A stretch of 64,000 nt of DNA from Candidatus Omnitrophota bacterium (GTDB lineage: Bacteria; Ratteibacteria; UBA8468; B48-G9; JAFGKM01). The notes below the pieces were generated by a model. It did no database searches, was not told the origin of the DNA, and worked only from the letters and a program-made list of their open reading frames with translations. Where the stretch lies: assembly GCA_023819375.1 (NCBI GenBank), contig JAMWDI010000001.1, positions 233,685 through 297,684 of the forward strand. The letters are read 5' to 3'. Positions 17,744 to 25,943 of the stretch are shown here, piece after piece. Position 1 is the stretch's first letter. Each line of letters opens with the position of its first letter. The translations under genes were made by a program, and so were the position numbers.

Positions 17744-18668
17744 CTCTAAAGGTTAAAAAAATAACTCCACCAATAATACTGTTAAAAATTATACTTAACA
17801 ATACAAGAAGAGATAAAGCATAAGCATTATCTTTTCCGATAAAATTAGAAAAAAGATAAATATAGGAAAATTCTCTAATTCCAAGTCCCCCAATGGAAGG
17901 AATCAAAGTTGAAGTCCAAATTAAAGGGATAAAAATAAAAAATGGATAAAAACTTATTTTCTTTTTAAGAATTGAGTAAACTAAAAAATACTGAGAAAAA
18001 ATTGAAAGAATTTGTGTAATAAAACTGATAAGAATTGCAAGATAGAGTTTCCTCTTATTTTTAACAAAATAAAAATTGATTGAGTTATAAAAAACCAAAA
18101 GTTTCTCATTTATAATTGGTGGGAAAATTTTTTTTAAGAACTTATAGAAAAAAAAAGCAATTTCTCTTTTAGAAAAAAAGTAAAAGAAAAAAATAAGTAA
18201 AAACATTAAAATCAAAATTAAAATGGAAATTTTCTCGTAATAATAAAATAAAACAGAAATTGTTCCCATTGTCATAACAGTTAAAGCCCCTATATATCTA
18301 TCAATTAAAATAGAAATACCACTCAAAAGTTTCTCCTTTTCATCTTTAACAATATAGAAAATTTTAACAATATCACCACCTGCTGATGTTGGAAGAAAAT
18401 TATTAAAAAATAAACCAATCATTGTTAATTTCCAGATAAGCAAAAGTGAAAGTGTTTCTTTAAAATAAATCTCAAGAATATATTTAAATCTTAGAGCCAG
18501 AGGGATATTTATAAAAAAAATAAAAAGAAATGTTATTGATAAACTAAAAAGATCAACATTCTTTAAAACTTGCCCGACCTCATCAAAATTGATTTTTCTT
18601 AAAATTAAATAAATAAATAAAAAACTTACAAAAAATCTTAAAAATGTAAAAAGAATATTTTTTCTCAC
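17727..18668 (-). CDS. Lysylphosphatidylglycerol synthase TM-region family membrane protein (YbhN/AglD-like)
   Basis: 313 aa with about eight hydrophobic segments. Family motifs are NNFLPTSAGGDIVKIFYIVKD (about 93-113) and STLIPSIGGLGIREFSYIYLF (about 254-274). The C-terminal catalytic domain of MprF is absent, so it is the stand-alone membrane type (UPF0104), often linked to lipid or glycan export and usually uncharacterised. It overlaps the DJ-1 gene by 4 nt upstream and the PfkB gene by 17 nt downstream. Confidence 0.83.
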   Translation of the reverse strand: MRKNILFTFLRFFVSFLFIYLILRKINFDEVGQVLKNVDLFSLSITFLFIFFINIPLALRFKYILEIYFKETLSLLLIWKLTMIGLFFNNFLPTSAGGDIVKIFYIVKDEKEKLLSGISILIDRYIGALTVMTMGTISVLFYYYEKISILILILMFLLIFFFYFFSKREIAFFFYKFLKKIFPPIINEKLLVFYNSINFYFVKNKRKLYLAILISFITQILSIFSQYFLVYSILKKKISFYPFFIFIPLIWTSTLIPSIGGLGIREFSYIYLFSNFIGKDNAYALSLLVLLSIIFNSIIGGVIFLTFRVKKFH

Positions 18669-19234
18669 TTTTTAAGAATCTGAAGAATAGTATTCCCAAA
18701 TTTTTCTGCTACTTGTGGCCCACTTCCTGTAATAATATTTCCATCAATTTCAACATCCTTACCAGTATAAACTGCTCCATTTTCTCTTAAAATTTTAGAA
18801 GCACTTGGATAACAGGTTGCTTTTTTACCTTTTAAAATTCCTGCTTTCGCTAATATTCCAGGAGCCAAGCATATAGCACTAACAATTTTTTTATTTTTGT
18901 AAAATTCTTGAGCAAGTTTAATTGCATCAGAATTTGTAAATAAACTTTCAGAACCAGTGCCACCAACAAAAATAATTCCATCATAATTTTTTACATCAAT
19001 ATCTTTCAAAATAAGTTTTACCTCAACTTTTGCTCCAAGCATGCCTATTGCTGTTCCCTTTTTAATAGAAGCAATATCTACTGAAATCCCATTTTTTTCA
19101 AAAATATTTTTAGGCACAAACAACTCTTCATCTCTGAAATTTTCAAAGGCAATCACCATTAATATTCTTTTTTCCTGACCCAAAATAGTCATTACAATTA
19201 AAAGTAAAAAAAGTAAAAATTTTTTAAGATTCAT
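18665..19234 (-). CDS. Exported DJ-1/PfpI-family protein
   Basis: 189 aa. The start is placed at ATG 19234 because AAGGAGG lies just upstream of it and downstream of the ATG at 19255. The N-terminus LKKFLLFLLLIVMTILG is a signal sequence or membrane anchor, so the DJ-1 domain is outside the cytoplasm. Core motifs are IFVGGTGSESLF and the nucleophile-elbow SAICLAPGILAKAG (Cys near 117). Family members act as glyoxalases, deglycases or chaperones. Which applies is open. It overlaps nusB by 11 nt. Confidence 0.85.
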   Translation of the reverse strand: MNLKKFLLFLLLIVMTILGQEKRILMVIAFENFRDEELFVPKNIFEKNGISVDIASIKKGTAIGMLGAKVEVKLILKDIDVKNYDGIIFVGGTGSESLFTNSDAIKLAQEFYKNKKIVSAICLAPGILAKAGILKGKKATCYPSASKILRENGAVYTGKDVEIDGNIITGSGPQVAEKFGNTILQILKK

Positions 19235-19649
19235 TTTTACCTCCTTTTTTTTCATGTATTTCTTTCACTTTATGCAAAATCCCATTCACAAATTTAGGAG
19301 AATCTTCATCTCCATATATTTTTGAAAGTTCAATTCCTTCATTTATGCTAACAACAGGTGGTATATCGTCTCTATAAAGGATTTCATAAGTTCCAATTCT
19401 TAAAATATTTCTATCAATATAACCCATTCTTTCAATGTCCCAATTTAATGAAACAGTTGAAATCACTTTATCTATATTCTCTAAATTTTCAATAACACCT
19501 GTAACTATTTCATTTGCAAATTTTTTAACTTCTTCTTTTTCTTCTATATTTTCCCAAAAAGTTTCAAGGATAGAAGAGTTTCTTTCTTTTTTTATATCCA
19601 TCATATATAAAATTTTCAAGGCATATTCTCTTGCTTTTCTTCTTAACAT
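19224..19649 (-). CDS. nusB: Transcription antitermination protein NusB
   Basis: 141 aa all-alpha RNA-binding protein that pairs with NusE (S10) at boxA in rRNA antitermination. It matches the family at both ends: RRKAREYALKILYMMDI at 3-19 and the C-terminal half with YIDRNILRIGTYEILYRDDIPPVVSINEGIELSKIYGDEDSPKFVNGILHKV. The following DJ-1 frame overlaps its last residues. In many bacteria nusB follows asp23, but here those genes are 38 kb apart. Confidence 0.93.
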   Translation of the reverse strand: MLRRKAREYALKILYMMDIKKERNSSILETFWENIEEKEEVKKFANEIVTGVIENLENIDKVISTVSLNWDIERMGYIDRNILRIGTYEILYRDDIPPVVSINEGIELSKIYGDEDSPKFVNGILHKVKEIHEKKGGKNES

Positions 19650-19655
19650 CTTTAA

Positions 19656-20366
19656 TTATTTTGTTTTCTTTTCTTCTTTTTCAAGCACAAGTTCATATTC
19701 TTCATAATCCTTCAAAAGTTTTATGAGTTTTTCCGCTTCCTTTGGCATTGAAACTTTTCCTCTAAATAGTATATCTTTCAATTTTATCCCTTTTTTCTTA
19801 TAAAATTCTTCATTCGCTTTATTATCAGCAAAAAGAAATCCTCCTTCAAGTGAAATTCCACCAAAAAGCCCTTTGCTTCTCCCATACGCAAGAATTCCTG
19901 CTCCTGGTGCAAGTTTTCCTTCAAAATCTCTTCCAATTGGTCCTGCTGTAATCCCTATATCAGCCCCAAGTTTAACTTTTGAAGTTAGAAGCATATTTAA
20001 ACCCTTCTCATTCATAATCAAAAGAATCAAATCAGTCATTTGAACACCTACTTGCCAACCAAAACTTAACTGAGCAGTTGCAACAAACCCGGGTGGACTC
20101 CATTCTCCTGTTTCTCTATTTCTTGCCAAAACTATTCCCTCTCCACCTTTACCTCCTAATAAAAAGCCACCTTTATATTGTCTAAGAAAAATAATCCCGT
20201 AACAACTTTTTATAAGTGAAAGTGGAATGGCAACATCTGCTTGGGTTAACATATACTCAAGAAGACTTTCCGCAACTTTAAATCTTTTAATATATTTTGA
20301 CTGACTTTCTCCAAAAACAGTGTTTAAAAAAAGACAGAAAACAATAATGTAAATCATTTTTTTCAT
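19656..20366 (-). CDS. Secreted SYLF (Ysc84-type) lipid-binding domain protein
   Basis: 236 aa with a clear signal peptide (about 1-19, ending VFG). The body is a SYLF domain: IPLSLIKSCYGIIFL, GGFLLGGKGGEGIVLAR, SFGWQVGVQMTDLILLIM, GADIGITAGPIGRD and GRSKGLFGGISLEGG. SYLF proteins bind phospholipids. Bacterial secreted forms are mostly uncharacterised. A charged C-terminal tail rich in Glu and Lys (about 205-236) may be helical. It is encoded 6 bp upstream of nusB. Confidence 0.85.
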   Translation of the reverse strand: MKKMIYIIVFCLFLNTVFGESQSKYIKRFKVAESLLEYMLTQADVAIPLSLIKSCYGIIFLRQYKGGFLLGGKGGEGIVLARNRETGEWSPPGFVATAQLSFGWQVGVQMTDLILLIMNEKGLNMLLTSKVKLGADIGITAGPIGRDFEGKLAPGAGILAYGRSKGLFGGISLEGGFLFADNKANEEFYKKKGIKLKDILFRGKVSMPKEAEKLIKLLKDYEEYELVLEKEEKKTK

Positions 20367-20406
20367 AATTTTTCTCCTTTTTCAAAATTTTACAGTATAT
20401 TTAATT

Positions 20407-20796
20407 TTAAGGCAATCCTTCAACTGCTATAAATGTATTTTTAGGTGCCTGAGAAATTCCTTTTTCTTTTTTCATTATTTCACACTTAATAATATTAAAA
20501 TTTTTGTCAAGATAATAAATTTTTAAATCTGTTTTAACACTGCCATATCCTTGATCTTCATTTGTGAAAATAGTCCCTTCTGAAATATCTGGAAAAATTA
20601 TTATTGTATTTTCCATATCCTTTAATTCTGCTCCTGCAAAACCTTGATTTGAAAGAGGTCCTTTACCTACCAAAATTCTCACATTTTTAAATTTCATCTG
20701 TGGCCATTTTTCAAATTCAACTCTATATTTTTTAAGTTGACAAAAAAGACCTGTAATAAATCCAAAAATAAAAACTAAAAAAACTTTTTTAATCAT
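20407..20796 (-). CDS. Secreted DUF192-like small protein
   Basis: 129 aa with an N-terminal signal sequence (about 1-19). The C-terminal half, with IIIFPDISEGTIFTNEDQG, then LKIYYLDKNFNIIKCEIM and ending in APKNTFIAVEGLP, follows the layout of DUF192 (UPF0127) proteins, whose function is unknown. The usual tryptophan-methionine motif in the middle is missing, so the match is weak and may be a divergent version. It is flanked by ridA and a SYLF gene in the same orientation. Confidence 0.55.
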   Translation of the reverse strand: MIKKVFLVFIFGFITGLFCQLKKYRVEFEKWPQMKFKNVRILVGKGPLSNQGFAGAELKDMENTIIIFPDISEGTIFTNEDQGYGSVKTDLKIYYLDKNFNIIKCEIMKKEKGISQAPKNTFIAVEGLP

Positions 20797-20800
20797 AATC

Positions 20801-21184
20801 TTATTCCTCCTTAATAATTGCTATAACCTCTAATTCAATAAGAACATCTTTCGGTAATCTTGAAACTTCAACAACACTTCTTGCAGGTTTATTTTTGAAA
20901 TATTGACTGTAAATTAGATTCATTTTTTCAAAATCATTTAAATTCTTTAAAAACACTGTTGCCTTTACAACATTTTCAAGATCTCCCCCTGCTTCTTTTA
21001 GAATATTTCTTATATTTTCTATTACTGCTTTTGTCTGAACCGAAATATCTCCTTTAACAATTTCGTTTGTTAAAGGATCTATTGGAATTTGTCCAGAAAC
21101 AAATATAAAATTTTTCCATTTTATGGCTTGTGAATATGGTCCAACAGGTAAAGGTGCTTTATCAGTTACAATTTTTTCAAACAT
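20801..21184 (-). CDS. ridA: RidA-family enamine/imine deaminase
   Basis: 127 aa, standard length. It hydrolyses reactive enamines and imines from PLP enzymes such as threonine dehydratase. Motifs are [25 protein letters not shown] (about 7-31), the subunit-interface [13 protein letters not shown], and the active-site arginine in [15 protein letters not shown] (about Arg103). It is cytosolic and trimeric in the family. It overlaps the flavodoxin gene by 19 nt and is likely co-transcribed with it. Confidence 0.94.
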   Translation of the reverse strand: MFEKIVTDKAPLPVGPYSQAIKWKNFIFVSGQIPIDPLTNEIVKGDISVQTKAVIENIRNILKEAGGDLENVVKATVFLKNLNDFEKMNLIYSQYFKNKPARSVVEVSRLPKDVLIELEVIAIIKEE

Positions 21185-21651
21185 TTTTCTATCTCTTCTT
21201 TAATTTTAGGTAAATTCTCATCAATTTTTTTACCTTTTACATCAAGTTCTCCAATTATTTCCCCCCCTTTCTCTATTATAAGTTTTTCAAACTCTTTAAG
21301 AGCACGAATTCTACCAAGACCACTGCCATAAGTAATAAAAGGGAATACTTTTTTATTTTGAAAATTAGATTCTTTTATAAGTGATCTTACAAGAGGGGTT
21401 ATTTTACCTGCCCAGACAGGACTTCCAATAAAAACAATCTCGTAATTTTCAATTGATGGCATTTTTTCAATATAGTAGATTTTCCCTTTTATTGCATCAA
21501 TACAGTTTCTAAAAAAATTTCTTCTTTCCTTGCTTTCAAGTTCAAACAAAGAAACTTCTAACCCTTTTTCTTTTAAGATTTCATAAATTTTTGTTGAAAG
21601 TTTTTTTGTATTGCCTGTTTGTGAAAAATAGATTATAATAACTTTTCTCAT
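21166..21651 (-). CDS. Flavodoxin
   Basis: 161 aa FMN-binding electron carrier. The phosphate loop is [17 protein letters not shown] (about 4-20). [20 protein letters not shown] (about 71-90) and [11 protein letters not shown] (about 102-112) contribute the isoalloxazine loops. It could replace ferredoxin for the radical-SAM and nrd enzymes in this genome, though that is inference. No Shine-Dalgarno precedes the ATG. A perfect extended -10 ends 8 bp upstream. Confidence 0.86.
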   Translation of the reverse strand: MRKVIIIYFSQTGNTKKLSTKIYEILKEKGLEVSLFELESKERRNFFRNCIDAIKGKIYYIEKMPSIENYEIVFIGSPVWAGKITPLVRSLIKESNFQNKKVFPFITYGSGLGRIRALKEFEKLIIEKGGEIIGELDVKGKKIDENLPKIKEEIEKCLKKL

Positions 21652-21659
21652 TGTAATAA

Positions 21660-21668
21660 ATTATATCA
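21660..21668 (-). promoter_or_regulatory. Extended -10 promoter of the flavodoxin-ridA unit, probably leaderless
   Basis: Minus strand TGA followed by consensus TATAAT (21665-21660), 8 bp from the ATG at 21651. The same 31-bp gap must also start pilT on the other strand (possible TATCAT at 21664-21669, 13 bp before its ATG), so the two promoters overlap. Neither gene has a Shine-Dalgarno. Confidence 0.55.
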
Positions 21669-21682
21669 TTTTAGAAATTAAA

Positions 21683-22789
21683 ATGGAAAAAGAATTTTCT
21701 TTTCAGGAACTCTTAATTCTTGCAAAAGAAAAAAATGCTTCAGATATTCATATACAAGTTGGATCAAAACCTATATTGAGAATCAAAGGAGAACTTACGA
21801 GAATTGAAGATTACAGAAAAATTAATGAGGAAGATTTAAATAAAATAATCCATGAATTTTTACAAGAAAAAGAAAAAGAATTATTAACAAAAACAAACAA
21901 TATTGATACTTCAATAGGTTTTCCGGATATTGGGAGATTTAGAGTTAATATCTTTAAACAAAGAGGGACATATGCTCTTGTTGCAAGAAGAATAACAACA
22001 ATAATTCCAGATTTTGAAATGTTAAATTTACCAGAAAGTGTAAAAAAAGTTTGTGATTTTCTAAATGGGCTTGTCTTAGTTACTGGACCTACAGGAAGTG
22101 GAAAATCAAGCACTTTAGCAGCAATAATCAATCAAATAAACAAAACAAGATTTTGTCATATTCTTTGTATAGAAGATCCTATTGAATATTTGTATAAAAA
22201 TGATAAAGCACTTATAACACAAAGAGAAATTGGAATAGATGTAGTAACATTTAAAGATGCATTAAAATATGCTGTAAGACAAGACCCAGATGTTATACTT
22301 GTTGGAGAAATAAGAGATGAAGAAACAGTTGAATTTGCTATACATTCTGCTGAAACTGGCCACCTTGTTTTGGGAACGTTACATAGTCAAAATGCCACAT
22401 TGACAATAGGAAGAATTCTCAACTTCTTTCCCGAATCAAGGCAGCAACAAATAAGAAGAGATTTAAGTTTACATTTAAGAGCAGTTATTTCACAACTTCT
22501 TCTCCCATCTATTAAAGAAGGAATTCAAAGAGTCCCTGCTGTTGAGATAATGTTTGTGAATCAATTAATTTCAAGATTGATTCTTGAAGGGCAGGATAAT
22601 AAAATTCCAAAAGCGATAAAATCTGGGAAAAATGAAGGGATGCAGGACTTTGAAGATTCACTTTTGGATCTTTACAATAAAGGTTTTATTGATAGAGAAA
22701 CTGCATTAAAATATGCAGAAAACCCACAATCACTTGAAATGAAAATGAAAGGGATATATCTTTCTGAAGAAGGTGGAATTGTTATCTAA
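21683..22789 (+). CDS. pilT: Type IV pilus retraction ATPase PilT
   Basis: 368 aa. The N-terminal PAS-like segment ASDIHIQVGSKPILRIKGEL is followed by Walker A LVTGPTGSGKSSTLAAI (about 132-148), the Asp box, Walker B DPDVILVGEIRDEETVEFAIHSAETGHLVLGTLHS (about 206-240), and a C-terminal segment. It powers pilus depolymerisation, hence twitching or DNA uptake. No other pil gene is in the window. The C-terminal AIRNLIRE motif of canonical PilT is not seen, so a PilU-like role is possible. It overlaps the convergent URO-D gene by 4 nt. Confidence 0.88.
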   Translation: MEKEFSFQELLILAKEKNASDIHIQVGSKPILRIKGELTRIEDYRKINEEDLNKIIHEFLQEKEKELLTKTNNIDTSIGFPDIGRFRVNIFKQRGTYALVARRITTIIPDFEMLNLPESVKKVCDFLNGLVLVTGPTGSGKSSTLAAIINQINKTRFCHILCIEDPIEYLYKNDKALITQREIGIDVVTFKDALKYAVRQDPDVILVGEIRDEETVEFAIHSAETGHLVLGTLHSQNATLTIGRILNFFPESRQQQIRRDLSLHLRAVISQLLLPSIKEGIQRVPAVEIMFVNQLISRLILEGQDNKIPKAIKSGKNEGMQDFEDSLLDLYNKGFIDRETALKYAENPQSLEMKMKGIYLSEEGGIVI

Positions 22790-23877
22790 TAATCTCTCAA
22801 TTTTACACTGGTTTCAACAAAAATTCTGTAATTTTCAATACGCTTTGGCAATAACTTTGGCCATGTATTAGGGGTTGAAGTTGGACATAAAATAAATCCA
22901 CCATTTGGCTTTCCCTCTTCTATAATTTTTTCCACAAGTTCCTTCATCTGGTCAGGAGTTAATAAGTCAAAAGCACTATCTTCAACTCCACCTTCAAGGC
23001 ACATTCTACCCTTGCTTATTTGCTTCATTTCTCTTATAGTTATTTTTGAAACTGGAGGAGGTTCAACTGGATTTAAGCAATCAACACCCATTTTTATAAA
23101 CTCTTCCAAAACAGGTGCCATATCCCCATGACAATGAACCCAAACAAGTTTATTCTCATTGTGGATTAAATCAATTATTTTTTTATCATAATTAAAAACA
23201 AATTCTTTAAAGTCTTTTAAAGAAGCCAGTGGAGGAATACATACTTCAGGACCTACATATCCAAAACCATCTCCTATATTTTTTGAAAGAAAATACTTAA
23301 CTAGATTTATAATCCTATTAAATTCTCTTTCAATCATTTTATGAAGGATTTCTCTATAATCATAAAGGAAATAACTAAAAACTTCTGAACCCATCATTCT
23401 ATGAACAGAATACATAGGTTCTGGAATGCTTATCAATATAAGTCCTCTCTCCATGATTTTTTTCTCAAATTCAAAATAAGAGTCTATTTTTGGTAACTCC
23501 ATATTAACTGGAAGAGATAGAAATTTTTCAGCATCATTTATATCTTCAATAAAATACTTTATAATTTTACCTGGTGAACCATCAAGTTTCATCCTGTAAA
23601 TTTGAATTAAATCTCCTTTTTCTGTTTTAATCTTTGTAATTACTTCCTTTGTTTCCCCATAAATTTTTTCTTCGTTTTCCATTAAATAAGGTTGTGAAAC
23701 TTCTTCAAATTGTGGAGACCAAAATTCAATACTCTCAAGATCATATTTAATAACAAGTTCATATAGTGGTTTGAAATTTTCGTTTAAGAAAACAGGACTT
23801 ACACCCCATATTCTTATAGGCATCCTATCAACTTCTTTACATTTAAAAACTCTTTTAAGTCTTTCTCTATGTGTCAT
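22786..23877 (-). CDS. Uroporphyrinogen decarboxylase-fold protein (URO-D/MtaA superfamily)
   Basis: 363 aa. The C-terminal half shows the URO-D-like barrel pattern: LVWVHCHGDMAPVLEEFIKMGVDCLNPVEPPP, then GRMCLEGGVEDS and GFILCPTSTPNTWPK. The HCHGD block and late Cys resemble zinc ligands of methylcobamide:CoM methyltransferases more than heme-pathway HemE. No corrinoid protein is adjacent. Family members in uncultured anaerobes often sit with sugar genes and have no assigned role. It overlaps the transaldolase gene by 4 nt. Confidence 0.75.
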   Translation of the reverse strand: MTHRERLKRVFKCKEVDRMPIRIWGVSPVFLNENFKPLYELVIKYDLESIEFWSPQFEEVSQPYLMENEEKIYGETKEVITKIKTEKGDLIQIYRMKLDGSPGKIIKYFIEDINDAEKFLSLPVNMELPKIDSYFEFEKKIMERGLILISIPEPMYSVHRMMGSEVFSYFLYDYREILHKMIEREFNRIINLVKYFLSKNIGDGFGYVGPEVCIPPLASLKDFKEFVFNYDKKIIDLIHNENKLVWVHCHGDMAPVLEEFIKMGVDCLNPVEPPPVSKITIREMKQISKGRMCLEGGVEDSAFDLLTPDQMKELVEKIIEEGKPNGGFILCPTSTPNTWPKLLPKRIENYRIFVETSVKLRDY

Positions 23878-24695
23878 TTGTAAAATATCTCTTTATACTC
23901 AGGAACTACATCAGAAACAAATTTTTTCATTCCTTCAGATGTTTTATAATGAACAAGCATTTCCTTTAAAACATAAAATGGAATCGTTGCTATATGACAT
24001 CCTGTTTCTGCTATTTCTCTTACCTGTCTTGAGTTTCTTATAGAAGCAGCAATAATTTCTGTTTTAAATTTATATTTGTTAAAAACCTCTACTATTTTCC
24101 TAACAAGATCAACTCCACTAACTATTCCTTCATCATTGATAGTTTCATCTTTAAATTTAATTCCTATTTCAGGATAATATTCATCTTTTTTAAAATCTTT
24201 CCAACCAATTTTGTTTCTTAAATAATCATCAATTCTACCTGCGAATGGACTTACATATTTTGCTCCTGCCTTTGCAGCAAGTATTGCCTGTTCAACCTTC
24301 ATAATCAATGTTACATTTACTGGTATTCCTTGTTCAGATAACCTACATATTGTTTTAAGACCATCAAAATTTCCATCTTCTTCAAGAGAAGGATTTATAG
24401 GGATTTTTATAACCACATTATTTGCAATTTTATTAAATTTTTCATAAAGTAAAATTCCTTCTCTATACATACTTTCATAATCTGTCCCAATAACTTCTAA
24501 ACTAACAGGGCAACCTTTCGCAACTTCAAGTATTCTTTTTATATATGTTTCTATATCAATTTTTTCTCCTTTATTTTTCAATTCATCAATTGCATTTTTT
24601 ATAAGAGTTGGATTTGTTGTAACTCCATCAATTATTCCCCAAGAAAATGCTTCTTCTATTTCGTTTATTTTCGCAGTATCAATAAAAATCTTCAT
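23874..24695 (-). CDS. Transaldolase / fructose-6-phosphate aldolase family protein
   Basis: 273 aa (beta/alpha)8 barrel. The start MKIFIDTAKINEIEEAFSWGIIDGVTTNPTLI is the TalC/FSA signature, the Schiff-base lysine is in NNVVIKIPIN, and NVTLIMKVEQAILAAKAGAKYVSPFAGRIDDY follows. It is about 50 residues longer than the 220-aa FSA enzymes because of inserts between strands, as in transaldolase-like proteins from several anaerobes. It should act on sedoheptulose or fructose phosphates. It has a Shine-Dalgarno (GGAGG) and its own promoter, divergent from glycerate kinase. Confidence 0.85.
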   Translation of the reverse strand: MKIFIDTAKINEIEEAFSWGIIDGVTTNPTLIKNAIDELKNKGEKIDIETYIKRILEVAKGCPVSLEVIGTDYESMYREGILLYEKFNKIANNVVIKIPINPSLEEDGNFDGLKTICRLSEQGIPVNVTLIMKVEQAILAAKAGAKYVSPFAGRIDDYLRNKIGWKDFKKDEYYPEIGIKFKDETINDEGIVSGVDLVRKIVEVFNKYKFKTEIIAASIRNSRQVREIAETGCHIATIPFYVLKEMLVHYKTSEGMKKFVSDVVPEYKEIFYK

Positions 24696-24721
24696 CTTTT
24701 CTCCTCCTTATTTTTTGGAAA

Positions 24722-24750
24722 ATTATACTTTCTTTTTTTTGTGGAATCAA
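24722..24750 (-). promoter_or_regulatory. Promoter of the transaldolase-URO-D unit
   Basis: Minus strand TTGATT (24750-24745), 17 bp, consensus TATAAT (24727-24722). The -10 box is about 27 bp upstream of the ATG, with an AAGGAGG between them. Confidence 0.65.
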
Positions 24751-24751
24751 T

Positions 24752-24757
24752 TATAAT
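24752..24757 (+). promoter_or_regulatory. -10 box of glycerate kinase, probable leaderless start
   Basis: Consensus TATAAT ending 8 bp before the ATG at 24766, with no Shine-Dalgarno. It lies 2 bp from the -35 of the divergent transaldolase promoter, so the two units share a very small control region. Confidence 0.45.
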
Positions 24758-24765
24758 TTTTTAAA

Positions 24766-25902
24766 ATGAAAATTGTTATCTGTCCAAATTCTTTTAAAGG
24801 TGCTTTAACTTCATTAGAAATTTCTTCAATTATTGCTAAAGAAATTAAAAAATTCATACCATCTTCAGAGATAATAAAGTTTCCTATTGCTGACGGTGGT
24901 GATGGGACTCTTGAAGTACTGAAAAATTTAATTGGCGGTAAGTATATCAAAACTTTTGCAAAAGATCCTCTTGGAAGAGAAATAGAAACAAAATATTTAA
25001 AAAAGGAAAGCATTGCTTATATTGAAATGGCCAAAATTTCAGGCCTTGCACTTTTAAAAGAAAATGAGAGAAATCCAATGGAAACAACAACATATGGACT
25101 TGGAGAATTAATAAAAGATGCGATAAAAAGGAAATGTAAAAAAATATTTATAGGAGTCGGAGGAAGCGCTACCAACGAAGGAGGAATTGGTGCTTTAACT
25201 GCTCTTGGATTTAAATTTATTGACAAAAATGGAAATATTTTATATCCAGGAAAAGGCAGAAATCTTATAAGTATAGAAAAAGTTGAATATCCTGAAGAAT
25301 ATGAAAATTTAAAAAAAGTTAAATTCACGATCCTTGCAGATGTTAATAATCCTTTATATGGAAAAAATGGGGCTTCATTTGTTTATGGAAGACAAAAAGG
25401 AGCAACAGAGAAAATGATTAAAATTCTTGATGATGGATTGAGGCATTATGCAAAAATTATAAAAAAATATACAGGAATACAGGTGAATAAAATAAAATCT
25501 TCTGGAGCAGCAGGTGGAATTGTTGCTGGTTTTGTTTCTTTTCTCTCTGCAGATATTGTTTCCGGGATTGAAGAAATACTAAATCTTGGTTCTTTTGAAT
25601 CAAAAATCAAAGATGCCAATCTTATAATAACAGGGGAAGGTAAAATTGACAAACAGACATTTTACGGAAAAGGAGTTGGAATTATCTTAAATTATTCAAT
25701 TAAATATAAAATACCAACAGTAGTTCTTGCAGGAAAAATAGAAGAAGAGATTTATAAATTTACAAATAATCCTTATATTTCATTATTTTCCATTGTTCAG
25801 GGGCCAGTATCTCTGGAAGAAAGTATAAGAAAAACAAGGAAATATATCAAAACCAAAATAAGGGAAATATTAAAACTAATATTATCATTGAAAAAACTAT
25901 AA
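24766..25902 (+). CDS. glxK: Glycerate kinase (GlxK/GarK family)
   Basis: 378 aa, full length. It phosphorylates D-glycerate to 2- or 3-phosphoglycerate. Family motifs are CPNSFKGALTSLEIS (about 5-19), FPIADGGDGTLEVLKNLIGG (about 40-59), IFIGVGGSATNEGGIG (about 127-142), KSSGAAGGIVAGF and LIITGEGKIDKQTFYGKG (about 284-301). No other glycerate-pathway gene is beside it. Its end is followed closely by the nrdJ promoter. Confidence 0.92.
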   Translation: MKIVICPNSFKGALTSLEISSIIAKEIKKFIPSSEIIKFPIADGGDGTLEVLKNLIGGKYIKTFAKDPLGREIETKYLKKESIAYIEMAKISGLALLKENERNPMETTTYGLGELIKDAIKRKCKKIFIGVGGSATNEGGIGALTALGFKFIDKNGNILYPGKGRNLISIEKVEYPEEYENLKKVKFTILADVNNPLYGKNGASFVYGRQKGATEKMIKILDDGLRHYAKIIKKYTGIQVNKIKSSGAAGGIVAGFVSFLSADIVSGIEEILNLGSFESKIKDANLIITGEGKIDKQTFYGKGVGIILNYSIKYKIPTVVLAGKIEEEIYKFTNNPYISLFSIVQGPVSLEESIRKTRKYIKTKIREILKLILSLKKL

Positions 25903-25904
25903 AG

Positions 25905-25933
25905 TTGACAAAAATTTATCTAAAAGGTAATTT
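25905..25933 (+). promoter_or_regulatory. Promoter of nrdJ-amrS
   Basis: TTGACA (25905-25910), 17 bp, TAATTT (25928-25933), ending 10 bp before the ATG at 25944. No Shine-Dalgarno separates them. No NrdR box is visible here, unlike upstream of nrdR-nrdD. Confidence 0.6.
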
Positions 25934-25943
25934 TTAATTATCA